From Halobellus sp. LT62 (lineage in GTDB: Archaea > Halobacteriota > Halobacteria > Halobacteriales > Haloferacaceae): DNA of 64,000 bases. Position numbers and translations under genes: made by a program. The DNA lies in NCBI RefSeq assembly GCF_037031285.1, contig NZ_JAYEZO010000001.1, forward strand, positions 124,001 through 188,000, written 5' to 3'. Positions 1-8,148 of this stretch are shown here, one piece after another. The notes beneath the pieces were generated by a model. It did no database searches. It was not told where the DNA came from and saw only the letters and a list, made by a program, of their open reading frames with translations. Within the stretch, counting starts at the first letter, position 1; every line of letters starts with the position of its first letter.

Positions 1-862
1 GCGAGAGCAAGTCGAGATCGATCGTGGCCTCGCACGATTCGCATATCCCCTCGTGAACGCCGAGCGCCGCGGCGTCGCGCTTGACCGACTGCAGCGCGTC
101 GCGTTCCCACCGGAGGTTCGAGAGCGCCTCTCGAGAGCGATTCTCCGCGCTCGCGATGTCCGTTTCTAACTCGTCGGTCTGTGAGACGAGGTACTTGAGA
201 ATCGTTTCGAGATTCTCGAACTCGGCGTCGATCCACGATCTGAGCTGCTCCTGCTCGGACGCGAGTTCGGACTGCTCGGACGCGACCTGTTGGTGTTTCC
301 GGTCGACGACCGATTCGAGCGAATCGACTCGCGTTCGCAGCGATTCGTACTGCTCAGTGAGGGATTCCCGCGTGGTCTCGGCAGTTGTCGTCACCTCGTC
401 GAGTTCGGCTTCGATTTCCGCCAGCCGAGTCGCGACCGCCTCCGTCACGTCGCCGAGGGACTGACCGCGCTCGGTCTCCGCTTCGACCTCCGCTTGCAGG
501 TCGTCGACGCGCTCTTTGAGCGACTCGAACTGCGATTCGAGGTCACCGTCAGGGCGCTCTTCCGTGCTGGTGTCCGCTCTCCGATCCTCGTGGCGGGCTT
601 TCTTCTCGCGTCGTATCGCATCCGCGTCGAACTCGGCCGGTTTCTCCGCCCCGCTGACCGTCTCGTCCTCGAAGGGGTGGTTTCTGCCTCCGGAATCGTC
701 GAGCAACTGGGTCAGCTCGTTGAGCGTCCAGTACGACGAGACCAAGCGCTCGAACAGTTCCTCCCGAGAGATGCCCTGACTCGCGGCGTGCTGGTCTAGC
801 CACTCCTCGAAAGAGGTCGCCGTCGGAGTGCTATCTCCAGCGTCGGGGAAGTCGTCGGACAT
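1..862 (-). CDS. Coiled-coil protein with C-terminal Cys pair (partial)
   Basis: The reading frame starts at 862 and is open to the left edge, so about 287 residues are visible and the C-terminus is missing. After a short acidic N-terminus, roughly residues 105-260 are rich in Glu, Gln, Leu and Ala in a heptad-like pattern, which suggests a long coiled coil. A Cys-x-x-Cys pair sits within the last 20 visible residues and may be half of a zinc ribbon. No signal peptide or membrane segment is seen, so it is probably cytoplasmic. It is divergent from the DUF5305 gene. I do not recognise a named family. It could be a scaffold-like partner of a surface or cell-shape system, but that is inference only. 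Confidence 0.75.
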   Translation of the reverse strand, partial: MSDDFPDAGDSTPTATSFEEWLDQHAASQGISREELFERLVSSYWTLNELTQLLDDSGGRNHPFEDETVSGAEKPAEFDADAIRREKKARHEDRRADTSTEERPDGDLESQFESLKERVDDLQAEVEAETERGQSLGDVTEAVATRLAEIEAELDEVTTTAETTRESLTEQYESLRTRVDSLESVVDRKHQQVASEQSELASEQEQLRSWIDAEFENLETILKYLVSQTDELETDIASAENRSREALSNLRWERDALQSVKRDAAALGVHEGICESCEATIDLDLLS

Positions 863-993
863 CTCAGTGGGTACAGCTACGTGACGTTTGATTGGCGAGG
901 ACAAAAGTTTTGTTGCAGTTGCGAGCATATGCGACGTGATGGTTGCCGCTTGGCGGTGTTTGACCACTGTTTGGTTTGGAGACTCTGCTACCG

Positions 994-2016
994 ATGGCGT
1001 TTGAACACCGCGTGAAGCTGTTTATCAGCGAAAACCACCGCCTTATCGTCGCTGCGCTCGTTCTGGTGGGTGTCCTCTGTCTGGTCGGCGCGGGGTACGT
1101 CTTCAGCACGCCGACGACCCAGACGATCACCGAGGAGACCGATCGACAGACCTTCGAGACGCGCGCGGACCCCAGCGCGCTCGTCACCCGTCAGACGGCA
1201 CTGTACGAACAGGGCGAGCGGTTGGACAACCGTTCGGTGTACTTTCTCTCCGCGTCGCCGTCGATGACCTTCGACGTCGAGACGACGGTCCCGGCCGACG
1301 TTCCGGTTCGGTTGAACCATCGACTCGAACTGGAGATCCGCGGGGTACGGGACGGTCAAGAGTTCTACCGCTCGACGGAGACGCTTCTGGAAGCGAACGA
1401 AACGGTCACTGACGGGCAGTTCACCGCCTCGGAGACAGTGAACGTCTCCGCGCTTCGCGGCGAGCTTCAGACGCTTCGAGCCTCGACGGAGGGTGTCGGC
1501 GAGTTCGAGATTCGGCTGTCGCAGACCGTGCAGTATGAAACCGAATCGTACGAAGGAACCTTGGTATCGACGGTCCCGTTCGTCATCGACGGCCGGTCGT
1601 ACTACCTCGAGGAGACGGTCGAAGCCGAGCAGGTCGAGTCGATGTCGGTCCAACGACAGGTCACGGAGCCGCCGAACCCGCTCGAATACGGCGGATTCGC
1701 GCTCGTCGGCCTCCTCCTGCTCGGCGTCGCGGTGCTCGCGCGCGACCTCGACGACCGGATCGACACAGAGGAACTGCGCACCCGGATCGTCCACGACCGA
1801 CACGACGAGTGGATCTCCCGCGGCGAGTTCCCGACGAACTCCCAGAAGCAGTACATCTCGATTCTGACGCTCGAAGACCTCGTCGACGTCGCGATCGACA
1901 CCAACCGCCGGGTGATTCACGACCCGCAGATCGACGCTTACGCCGTGATCGACTCCTCGGAGATCTACTACTACGCGATCGAAGAGGTCGCCGCCGACGA
2001 GTGGCTGGACATCTGA
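994..2016 (+). CDS. DUF5305-like membrane protein
   Basis: 340 residues from the ATG at 994; a TTG 18 bases upstream is possible but less likely. There is one N-terminal membrane segment (about residues 18-38), a beta-rich outside domain, a second membrane segment (about 228-249) and a cytoplasmic tail of about 90 residues. This layout fits the haloarchaeal DUF5305 family, which is often found beside SipW-type signal peptidases and DUF1102-like exported proteins, exactly as here. A role as a membrane partner or anchor for the exported proteins is inference. The gene ends inside the flank of the palindromic element at 2014-2097, whose insertion keeps the natural TGA stop. Confidence 0.75.
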   Translation: MAFEHRVKLFISENHRLIVAALVLVGVLCLVGAGYVFSTPTTQTITEETDRQTFETRADPSALVTRQTALYEQGERLDNRSVYFLSASPSMTFDVETTVPADVPVRLNHRLELEIRGVRDGQEFYRSTETLLEANETVTDGQFTASETVNVSALRGELQTLRASTEGVGEFEIRLSQTVQYETESYEGTLVSTVPFVIDGRSYYLEETVEAEQVESMSVQRQVTEPPNPLEYGGFALVGLLLLGVAVLARDLDDRIDTEELRTRIVHDRHDEWISRGEFPTNSQKQYISILTLEDLVDVAIDTNRRVIHDPQIDAYAVIDSSEIYYYAIEEVAADEWLDI

Positions 2017-2097
2017 TAGGGATTATCGTAACTGTCCATAGATCCTCGCCACGTGGGGTGGCGAGACTTCTATGAGGATTTACGATAATCCCTATGA
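2014..2097. mobile_element. MITE-like element, 15-bp perfect terminal inverted repeats
   Basis: TAGGGATTATCGTAA at 2017-2031 is matched exactly by its reverse complement at 2080-2094. TGA flanks both ends (2014-2016 and 2095-2097), which looks like a 3-bp target duplication. Inside is a GC-rich hairpin (CTCGCCAC at about 2045-2052 against GTGGCGAG at about 2057-2064). The element is 78 bp and non-coding, between two convergent genes. It could instead serve as a bidirectional terminator, or do both jobs. The left TGA copy is also the stop codon of the DUF5305 gene. Confidence 0.6.
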
Positions 2098-2147
2098 CTG
2101 TCCGCTCTCCCCGCTCTCTCCCCCATTTCCGTATGCCGACCGTCTCG

Positions 2148-2720
2148 TCAGGGCGGCCGCTCGAAGCTCTCGAATCGGTAGCGGTGATTGGTCACGGCGT
2201 GGTACGCCGCGGAGCCGAGAAACGCCAGCACGATCAGCGTCGGATACACGAGAAGCGGGACCGTCTCAGTCGGCAGCACGTCCAGCCAGAGTCCGCCCAT
2301 CACGACCGCCGAAATCACCGAGAGGCCGAGGTAGTACACACCCCACGGGATCGAGTTCTCGGGGACGATGTCGAGGTAGATGTCGAGCGCTTTGATCTGC
2401 TCTGTGAGTTCGACCTCGCCGCCCTCGTAGTCGACGACGCCCGCGCGGTCGAGCCGCGGGAGGTGCGTCTGCTGGAGCGACGTGTAGACGGTCTTGCGCT
2501 CGGCGGAGGTGAGTTCGGCGATCGATTTGTCCTGCTCCCACGCGGCCACCTGTTCGGCCAGATCCGAGAGCGCGACGGGGTCCTCGTGTTGCTTGCAGAA
2601 GTGCATCGCGTAGCGGCGGCGGTGGTTGCTCATCAGATCGAAGATCTCGTCGCGGTCTAACTCCCCGTCCGCGTCCGTCTCGTCTTCGAGCGAGCGTTCC
2701 TGACCGACCTGCGTCCCCAT
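2148..2720 (-). CDS. DUF7344-type winged-helix protein with two membrane segments
   Basis: 190 residues from the ATG at 2720. Residues about 20-115 form a winged-helix domain of the haloarchaeal DUF7344 type: an 'RDEIFDLMSNHRRRYAM' start, a middle region on adjacent regulation of the domain partner, and an 'SLQQTHLPRLDRAGVV' recognition region. Two hydrophobic segments follow (about 125-145 and 150-172), so the DNA-binding domain would sit at the cytoplasmic face of the membrane. A frame start 117 bases further upstream is possible, but the TATA-like box at 2747-2756 lies 31 nt before 2720 and supports the shorter form. It lies beside the secretion island and may regulate it; no target site is proven. 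Confidence 0.75.
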   Translation of the reverse strand: MGTQVGQERSLEDETDADGELDRDEIFDLMSNHRRRYAMHFCKQHEDPVALSDLAEQVAAWEQDKSIAELTSAERKTVYTSLQQTHLPRLDRAGVVDYEGGEVELTEQIKALDIYLDIVPENSIPWGVYYLGLSVISAVVMGGLWLDVLPTETVPLLVYPTLIVLAFLGSAAYHAVTNHRYRFESFERPP

Positions 2721-2746
2721 TCGTTGGTGAGGGGTAGACCGGACAG

Positions 2747-2756
2747 TACATAAAAT
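2747..2756 (-). promoter_or_regulatory. TATA-like box of the DUF7344 gene
   Basis: On the minus strand this reads ATTTTATGTA, centred about 31 nt before the start at 2720. That spacing predicts transcription starting at or next to the ATG, a leaderless mRNA. Confidence 0.45.
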
Positions 2757-2808
2757 TGAAGTGTTTGTCGGCGGCTGGCTACGCGGCGTTGAAGAGTTTG
2801 GATGTCGA

Positions 2809-3480
2809 TTACGATGAGCTCTCGTCGCCGGACTCACTCGTCTCGGCGACGATCACGATATTCTCGATATCGCCGATGTTCGAGTCACCGGTTGTATCGA
2901 ACAGGAAGCCGACTTCGACGCTGTCGCCATTTCCGAGGGTATCGCCATCTCCATCTGCTCCGAAGTCGTCGTCATCAGCGGTGAGGACGTTATTATCAGT
3001 GTCGTCGTCGAAATCACTGTCTAACGGATCTTCACCGTCTCCGTTGACGAGGTCGGATCCGTGACCCGTCACGTACACGCTGAGGACCTCTACGGTATCA
3101 TCATCATCAGAATCCACGAGATTTCCACCATCATCCTCTGGTCGGAACGTGAGCTCCGTCACCTCAACGTCGTCATCGTCCGAATTATTGGTTATTCGAA
3201 GGATCCCGTCGAAGGCGGTGAGCGCCTCGTTGTTGACGTTATCTCCGAAATCGAATTCGATTTCTTCTCCCTCTGCCCCCGTTGTCGAATTGTTGCTAAC
3301 CACGCTGTCCGCTACGGCACCTCCTCCCATTTCGAGCTGTAGGTCGGCACCGCTGTCGTCAGTCGTCGAGACGGTGAACGATCGCTCAGCAGACACAGTA
3401 CTAAACGCGCCCGTTCCGAGAGCGGCACCGGTACCGGCGATGAGCGTTCCGAATCCAGCGAGTAGGTTGCGTCGTTTCAT
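2809..3480 (-). CDS. Exported DUF1102/TasA-like acidic protein 1
   Basis: 223 residues. The N-terminus has KRR, a hydrophobic stretch and the sequence GAFSTVSAER, with likely cleavage after Ala31. The mature part is very acidic, with Asp runs around residues 95-195, and predicted as beta-rich. The signal and leading strand resemble haloarchaeal DUF1102 proteins, which are distantly like camelysin/TasA of Bacillus. A second, homologous gene lies upstream (3817-4458) and a SipW-type signal peptidase lies beyond it. It is expected outside the cell, possibly as a fibre subunit or surface protein; the fibre idea is inference from TasA/SipW. It shares a 24-bp upstream element with the second gene. 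Confidence 0.72.
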   Translation of the reverse strand: MKRRNLLAGFGTLIAGTGAALGTGAFSTVSAERSFTVSTTDDSGADLQLEMGGGAVADSVVSNNSTTGAEGEEIEFDFGDNVNNEALTAFDGILRITNNSDDDDVEVTELTFRPEDDGGNLVDSDDDDTVEVLSVYVTGHGSDLVNGDGEDPLDSDFDDDTDNNVLTADDDDFGADGDGDTLGNGDSVEVGFLFDTTGDSNIGDIENIVIVAETSESGDESSS

Positions 3481-3816
3481 TGGTAGTGTGCGGTGTTCCG
3501 CGTCGAATCGACGGATGGCCCCTACCCCCTTTGTATTCGGGTGCTTGAATCGGACGACTGCGAGAGCCGGCTACTGAACGGTTACCTTGTAGTTGAGTTT
3601 CCTTTGACTTAATGACGGATTAATTGTTGATTAGTTAGTTGAGCTGGGGAATTTCGGAATCCGTCTCGACCCGAAACGAGGGGGGGGAGAGACAGCTATG
3701 CGTGTTCGACGTCAGTGAAGACTTGGCAAACGCTACTCTCGCTGTTGTCGAGAGGAAAGATGAGGGCGTCGGTGACGACGTCGTCGGTTGACGCGCGAAA
3801 TCCCGTCAGCTGTCGA
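3481..3816. other. Intergenic region between the two DUF1102-like genes
   Basis: 336 bases with no credible gene. The part next to 3480 carries the promoter element listed at 3526-3549. Bases about 3590-3650 are AT-rich with repeated TTAGTT/TTGATT-like words, and a run of eight G lies near 3680. I see no hairpin strong enough to call a terminator for the upstream gene (3817-4458). Confidence 0.5.
3526..3549 (-). promoter_or_regulatory. Conserved promoter element, copy 1
   Basis: On the minus strand this reads TTCAAGCAC, three variable bases, then AATACAAAGGGG. The same two words with the same 3-base spacer lie at 4517-4540 before the paralogous gene. The AATACAAA part could be the TATA region and TTCAAGCAC an activator site or BRE. 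It lies 46 nt before the start codon at 3480. Confidence 0.6.
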
Positions 3817-4458
3817 CTACAGCGCGTTCGTGTCGGCGACGACCTGCAGCTCGCTGAGCAGATCGTCGTTGATGTCGCTGCCGGCGCTGTCGATGCCGGT
3901 GGTGTCGATTTCGATTTCCACGCGTGCCGAACTACCGGAGGTGATCTCGACGGCGTTGCCCTCGGAGACGATCGACGTGTCTCCGTCGAGGTCTCTGAAC
4001 GTGAAGTCGATCGTGCCGGAGCTGCCGACGGTGTTTTCGATCGTTCCGCTGTTGATCGAGATGTTGTTGTCGTCCTCGTCGGCGTCGACGTAGAAGCCGA
4101 CGTCCTCGGTGCCGTTGTTCGTCACGCTGAACAGCGGCGAGATGGTCGTCACGGCGTCGACGTTGAGACCGCTTGCGCTGCTCACATTGCCTTCCCCGCT
4201 TCCGTCGAGGAGAATTTCGAGCGCGCCGTCGGTGGGAATGTTCGCGTACCCCGGATCGCCGGCGTCTACGTCGCTTCCGTCGATGGTGACGGTGCCGTCG
4301 ACTTGAAACGCGAGGAAGGCGTCGCTGTCACCCGTGACGCTGACGTCGACGGTTCGCTCCGCTGTGACGGTCGTGAATGCGCCTGTACCGATCGCCGCCC
4401 CGACGCCCGTGACGATCGTTCCGAGTCCGAGCAGGACGTTCCGTCTGTTGAGTGCCAT
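3817..4458 (-). CDS. Exported DUF1102/TasA-like protein 2
   Basis: 213 residues. The signal segment (residues 1-33) has NRRN, a Gly/Val-rich core and GAFTTVTAER, with cleavage likely after Ala33. The mature chain begins with beta-strand-like sequence (TVDVSVTGDSDAFLAFQVDG), as in protein 1 and in the beta-helix protein at 5842-7272. It is rich in Thr, Ser, Asp and Val and has no Cys. It is probably secreted and processed by the adjacent signal peptidase. The two DUF1102-like genes look like old tandem duplicates. Whether they polymerise, bind the surface or act as carriers cannot be read from the sequence. Confidence 0.72.
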   Translation of the reverse strand: MALNRRNVLLGLGTIVTGVGAAIGTGAFTTVTAERTVDVSVTGDSDAFLAFQVDGTVTIDGSDVDAGDPGYANIPTDGALEILLDGSGEGNVSSASGLNVDAVTTISPLFSVTNNGTEDVGFYVDADEDDNNISINSGTIENTVGSSGTIDFTFRDLDGDTSIVSEGNAVEITSGSSARVEIEIDTTGIDSAGSDINDDLLSELQVVADTNAL

Positions 4459-4516
4459 TTGTAATGTCCTCCGAGCCGCTTCCGCGATTGTTCGTACCAG
4501 ATACTATGGGTTACGT

Positions 4517-4540
4517 CCCCTTTGTATTGACGTGCTTGAA
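4517..4540 (-). promoter_or_regulatory. Conserved promoter element, copy 2
   Basis: On the minus strand this reads TTCAAGCAC, three bases, AATACAAAGGGG, identical to 3526-3549 except for the three spacer bases. It lies 59 nt before the start at 4458. The match of 21 fixed positions outside coding sequence indicates shared regulation of the two exported proteins. Confidence 0.6.
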
Positions 4541-4664
4541 GCGCGCGTTTCAGTTCGCTGCGCGCCGAAAGCCCGACTTTCTCGGCCGATAAACGCGCCA
4601 CTCGCTATCACGTCAGCTGCTGACACACGAGTCGATATTTGTATCCCCCTCCCCAACACCCGGC

Positions 4665-5828
4665 GTGGTCAGCGCCAGCGACGCGGTCCAGTGGGTGATC
4701 CTGATCGTGGTGCTCCTAGCGGCCGGCTCGCTCGTGTTCGGCCAGCTCTTGGGCCAACCGATCCTGCTCGCGTACGTCGAGACGGGCAGTATGTCGCCGA
4801 CGATGGAACCCGGCGACGGCTTCGTCGCGATCCCCAGTGCGATCGCCGACCCGCCCGAGGAGGGTGACGTCGTCACGTTCGACGCGCAGGAGTTACAGGG
4901 CGGTGGGTTGACGACGCACCGCGTCGTCGGCCGAACCGACGCCGGATACGTCACGCAGGGGGACGCGAACCCGTTCTCCGATCAGGACGGCGAGGAACCC
5001 CCCGTACAACGATCGCAGATCGTCGCACACGCGCTGCAGGTGAACGGGGAAGTGGTCGTCATTCCGAACCTCGGAACGGGGGTGCTCGCGATTCAAAGCG
5101 TGCTGACCGGTGTGCTCAGCGCTACCGGCAGCCTGCCGGGGATTCGAGCGTTCACGAGCGGTGAGTTCTCCGCGCAGGCGCTCGTCTGGGCCGGCGGTGG
5201 CATCATCGTCGTGAGCTTCCTGTTGGACACGTTCGGCAGCAGTCGTGCGACCTCTCAGCGGAGTCGTCGCCGCGGCGACTACATCGAGAACGTCACGGTG
5301 GTACTCGTCGTCCTCGCGGTCGTTCTCGTTCCGGCGACGGCGAGTATGGCGCTGTCGTCGGGGACGACCACGTTCGACGTCGTCAGCTCGCAGTCTCCGA
5401 CAGACGACCCGTTCGTCATCGCGACGGGCGACACCGACTCGATCAACTACAGCGTGTACAACGACGGCTACGTCCCGATGCTCACCGTCGTCGAACCGGG
5501 ACATCACTCCATCGAGGTGAGCGAGCCCGTCCACTACGTCTCGCCTCGATCGAACACCTCGATGCAGCTATTCGTCACCGCCCCGCCCGAGACCGGCGCG
5601 TACGAGCGCTCCGTCTCCCAATCGCGCTATCTCCCGATCCTCCCACGGGGTCTCATCCTCTCGCTACACGGGGTCCACCCGTGGCTCGCGATCGCCGCTA
5701 TCGACGGAATCCTCCTCGTCGGAACGCTGGCGCTCTCGGTTCTGACGATCGGATTCAGCCCGGTACGACTCCGGTCGACGGCGCGGAACATCTCGCTTCT
5801 CGACCGGCTCCGGCGTCGCTTCCGCTGA
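4665..5828 (+). CDS. Signal peptidase I, archaeal/ER (SipW) type
   Basis: 387 residues from a GTG start. A TATA-like GATATTTGTA at about 4634-4643 lies some 26 nt upstream, supporting it. It cleaves signal peptides at the outer face of the membrane. Segment 1 is a membrane helix (residues about 9-31). The catalytic serine is S42 in ETGSMSPTMEPGD; H85 (TTHRVVG) replaces the bacterial lysine, and D100 (QGDANP) is a conserved box, all typical of family S26B. Further membrane helices lie near residues 170-190, 210-230 and 345-365, with an outside beta domain (about 235-340) between the last two, which is longer than in a minimal SipW. It is flanked by three exported proteins sharing one signal motif, so it is probably their dedicated peptidase. 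Confidence 0.88.
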   Translation: MVSASDAVQWVILIVVLLAAGSLVFGQLLGQPILLAYVETGSMSPTMEPGDGFVAIPSAIADPPEEGDVVTFDAQELQGGGLTTHRVVGRTDAGYVTQGDANPFSDQDGEEPPVQRSQIVAHALQVNGEVVVIPNLGTGVLAIQSVLTGVLSATGSLPGIRAFTSGEFSAQALVWAGGGIIVVSFLLDTFGSSRATSQRSRRRGDYIENVTVVLVVLAVVLVPATASMALSSGTTTFDVVSSQSPTDDPFVIATGDTDSINYSVYNDGYVPMLTVVEPGHHSIEVSEPVHYVSPRSNTSMQLFVTAPPETGAYERSVSQSRYLPILPRGLILSLHGVHPWLAIAAIDGILLVGTLALSVLTIGFSPVRLRSTARNISLLDRLRRRFR

Positions 5829-5841
5829 CGAGCGCGTTCTC

Positions 5842-7272
5842 TCAGCCGCGCTGGACGCTCCCGCGGTCGGGAGTCCCGCTCACCGTGACGCCGCCGGGAC
5901 TATACGTCAGGGTCGAATCGCGGTCCGCGATCACCGCGCCGCCGACCGAGAGCGTGGCCGACCCGCGGTTCAACTCGACGGTCGCTTGGCCGTTACTCGA
6001 CGCGAGTCGAGCCGCGTCGAGATCGACGTCGCCCGACGCTTCCAACTCGATGGCGACGTTCGTCGAGAACGCGGCCCCGTCCGCACCGAGGCTGTCGGCG
6101 GATTCGACGACGATCTCTCCGTTCGACGACTCGATCGTACCGTCCGACACCCGAATCGCTCCCGACTCCGAGACGACGGTGATCGCCACGTTCGTCGAGA
6201 TGTCGATGCCGGTCGCGTCGATGCTCCGGCCCGCGAGTTCGATCTCACCGTTCGACGAATCGATCGTCGCGTCGGGGAGGGTGAGCGGCCCCGACTCGCC
6301 GACGATCTCGATCGGCAGGTTGGACGTGAACGTCGCTCGCGGTGCGATCACCGAACCGCCTTCGACGACGATCTCACCGTTCTGTGACTCGACTCTCGAC
6401 TCACCGAGCGTTACTGGGCCGCCGTCGGCGCTGACCGAGATCTCGCGGTTGGACGTGATCGTCGAGTCGTCGGCGGTGATCGTCCCGGCCTCCAGTCCGA
6501 TCTCGCCGTTCTGCGTGTCGACCGTCGATCCGTGCAACGACAGTTCGCCGGCGGCCATCGCTATGGCCCGATTACTCGCCAGCGTCGTCTCGCCGACCGC
6601 GATCGACCGCGCCTCGATGTCGACCTCGCGGTTCCGGAAGTCGATCCGCTCGCCGCCCGACGCGATGACGAGATGGGCGCTGTCGTCGTCGAACTCGGCG
6701 AGCTCGTCCGTACTAACCGTGCGTTCACCGCCGTCGTACTCGCCGTTCTGGTTCGCGTCGACGTACGCGACCGCGCCACCCGGCGGGCCGCTCGGCCCGC
6801 CCGGACCGCCACCGGGGCAGTCGTAGTCGAAGCTCGTCGACAACGTCGCGTCGCTGACGGTCGTCGTTCCGGACCGCGCCTCGATGACGTTGATGGTGAG
6901 CGTCGCGGTCCCCGACCCACCTTCGGGGGGCGCGCACACGACGCGGATCGGGGCCGTTTCGCCGCGTTCTATCGTAACCGTCTCAGTCGGGTCTTCGACG
7001 GTCACGGGTTCCGCATCGACGCTCGCCTCGTACTCGACGGTCATCGGCGATCCGAGGTTGTTCACCAGCGCCGCGACGGCGACGCCGTTTCCGGGCTGTG
7101 TGACGCCCGTGTCGGTGGAATCGATCGCCACGAACGCCTCGCTGTCGTCTGCGATGGAGATGTCAACCGGACGGTCGCCCGCGATGGTGCTGAAGCTCGC
7201 GGTCGGCACGATAGCCAGCATCGCCCCGACGAGGACGAACGCCACCCCCACGTACAACAACGCCCTGTGCAT
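5842..7272 (-). CDS. Exported beta-helix repeat protein with EF-like loop
   Basis: 476 residues. Residues 1-31 are a signal/membrane segment containing ASFSTIAGDR, which matches the signal motif of the two DUF1102-like proteins. A DUF1102-like beta domain follows (to about residue 150), then a Gly/Pro-rich hinge (PGGGPGGPSGPPGG) and a loop DANQNGEYDGGE that resembles a calcium-binding EF or dockerin loop. From about residue 215 to the end are ten or so 20-22-residue rungs that alternate S-x-N-x-x-I and S-S/Q-N-G-E-I cores, predicting a right-handed beta-helix. It is probably a surface or matrix protein. It ends 14 bp from the convergent signal peptidase gene. Confidence 0.7.
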   Translation of the reverse strand: MHRALLYVGVAFVLVGAMLAIVPTASFSTIAGDRPVDISIADDSEAFVAIDSTDTGVTQPGNGVAVAALVNNLGSPMTVEYEASVDAEPVTVEDPTETVTIERGETAPIRVVCAPPEGGSGTATLTINVIEARSGTTTVSDATLSTSFDYDCPGGGPGGPSGPPGGAVAYVDANQNGEYDGGERTVSTDELAEFDDDSAHLVIASGGERIDFRNREVDIEARSIAVGETTLASNRAIAMAAGELSLHGSTVDTQNGEIGLEAGTITADDSTITSNREISVSADGGPVTLGESRVESQNGEIVVEGGSVIAPRATFTSNLPIEIVGESGPLTLPDATIDSSNGEIELAGRSIDATGIDISTNVAITVVSESGAIRVSDGTIESSNGEIVVESADSLGADGAAFSTNVAIELEASGDVDLDAARLASSNGQATVELNRGSATLSVGGAVIADRDSTLTYSPGGVTVSGTPDRGSVQRG

Positions 7273-7350
7273 CGGACTCCTGAGAGTTCCTACAGACCGA
7301 ACTGTCTTGTGTACTTCGACTGTCGAGTAGTCGGCGGCTGCCGTCGTCGT

Positions 7351-8148
7351 TCAGAGCTCGAGTCCCTCGCTGTGACTGTGCTCCTCGCCGGGGAACTCGC
7401 CCGACTCGACGGCGTCGCGATAGCGTTCGATCGCCGTCCGCATCTCGCGTCGCACGTCGCCGAAGGCCTCGGCGAACGGGGGGATCCGATCGGACATCCC
7501 CACGGCGTCGTCGACGACGAGTACCTGCCCGTCGGTGTCGGGCCCCGCGCCGATCCCGATCACCGGGATGTCGAGCTCCTCGCCGGCGGCCGCGCCGACC
7601 TCTCTGGGCACGTGCTCGATCACCATCGAGAACGCGCCCGCCTCCTCGTGCGCTTTCGCGAGATCGAGCATTTCCGCCGCCCGCTCGGCGGTCGTCCCCT
7701 GTCGCGTGTAGCCGCCGACGCCGTGGACGTGCTGCGGGGTGAGCCCGACGTGCGCCATCACCGGAATGCCGAGGTCCGTCATCGCTTCGGTTAACTCGAC
7801 GGTGTGCGGGCCGGATTCGATCTTCACCGCGTGGCCGCCGGCCTCCTTCAACAGCCGGCCGGCGTTTTCGAGCGTCTGCGCGCGGTCGACACCGTAACTG
7901 AGGAAGGGCAGGTCCGTGACGACGAGCGCGTCCTCGACGGCGCCGGCGACAGAGCGCGTCGCCCGCAGCATATCGTCCATCGTCACCGGGAGCGTCGAGT
8001 CGTGGCCGAAGACGGCGTTGCCGATGCTGTCGCCGACGAGCACCATCTCGATTCCCGCCTCGTCGGCCAACTCGGCGGTGGGCGCGTCGTAGGCCGTGAG
8101 CATCGTCAACGGGCGTTCGGACTCCTGTATGCTCGCAACGGTGGTCAT
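7351..8148 (-). CDS. panB: 3-methyl-2-oxobutanoate hydroxymethyltransferase
   Basis: 265 residues. It transfers a hydroxymethyl group from methylene-tetrahydrofolate-type cofactor to 2-oxoisovalerate, making ketopantoate for CoA synthesis in the cytoplasm. Family marks are visible: LTAYDAPTAELADEAG near the N-terminus, VLVGDSIGNAVFGHDSTLPV (metal Asp), GGHAVKIESG, MAHVGLTPQ and GAFSMVIEHVP, and a C-terminal domain with PVIGIGAGPDTDGQVLV. Length is normal for the family. The ATG overlaps the stop of panE by four bases (ATGA), so the two are co-transcribed and probably translationally coupled; they catalyse successive steps. Confidence 0.95.
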   Translation of the reverse strand: MTTVASIQESERPLTMLTAYDAPTAELADEAGIEMVLVGDSIGNAVFGHDSTLPVTMDDMLRATRSVAGAVEDALVVTDLPFLSYGVDRAQTLENAGRLLKEAGGHAVKIESGPHTVELTEAMTDLGIPVMAHVGLTPQHVHGVGGYTRQGTTAERAAEMLDLAKAHEEAGAFSMVIEHVPREVGAAAGEELDIPVIGIGAGPDTDGQVLVVDDAVGMSDRIPPFAEAFGDVRREMRTAIERYRDAVESGEFPGEEHSHSEGLEL

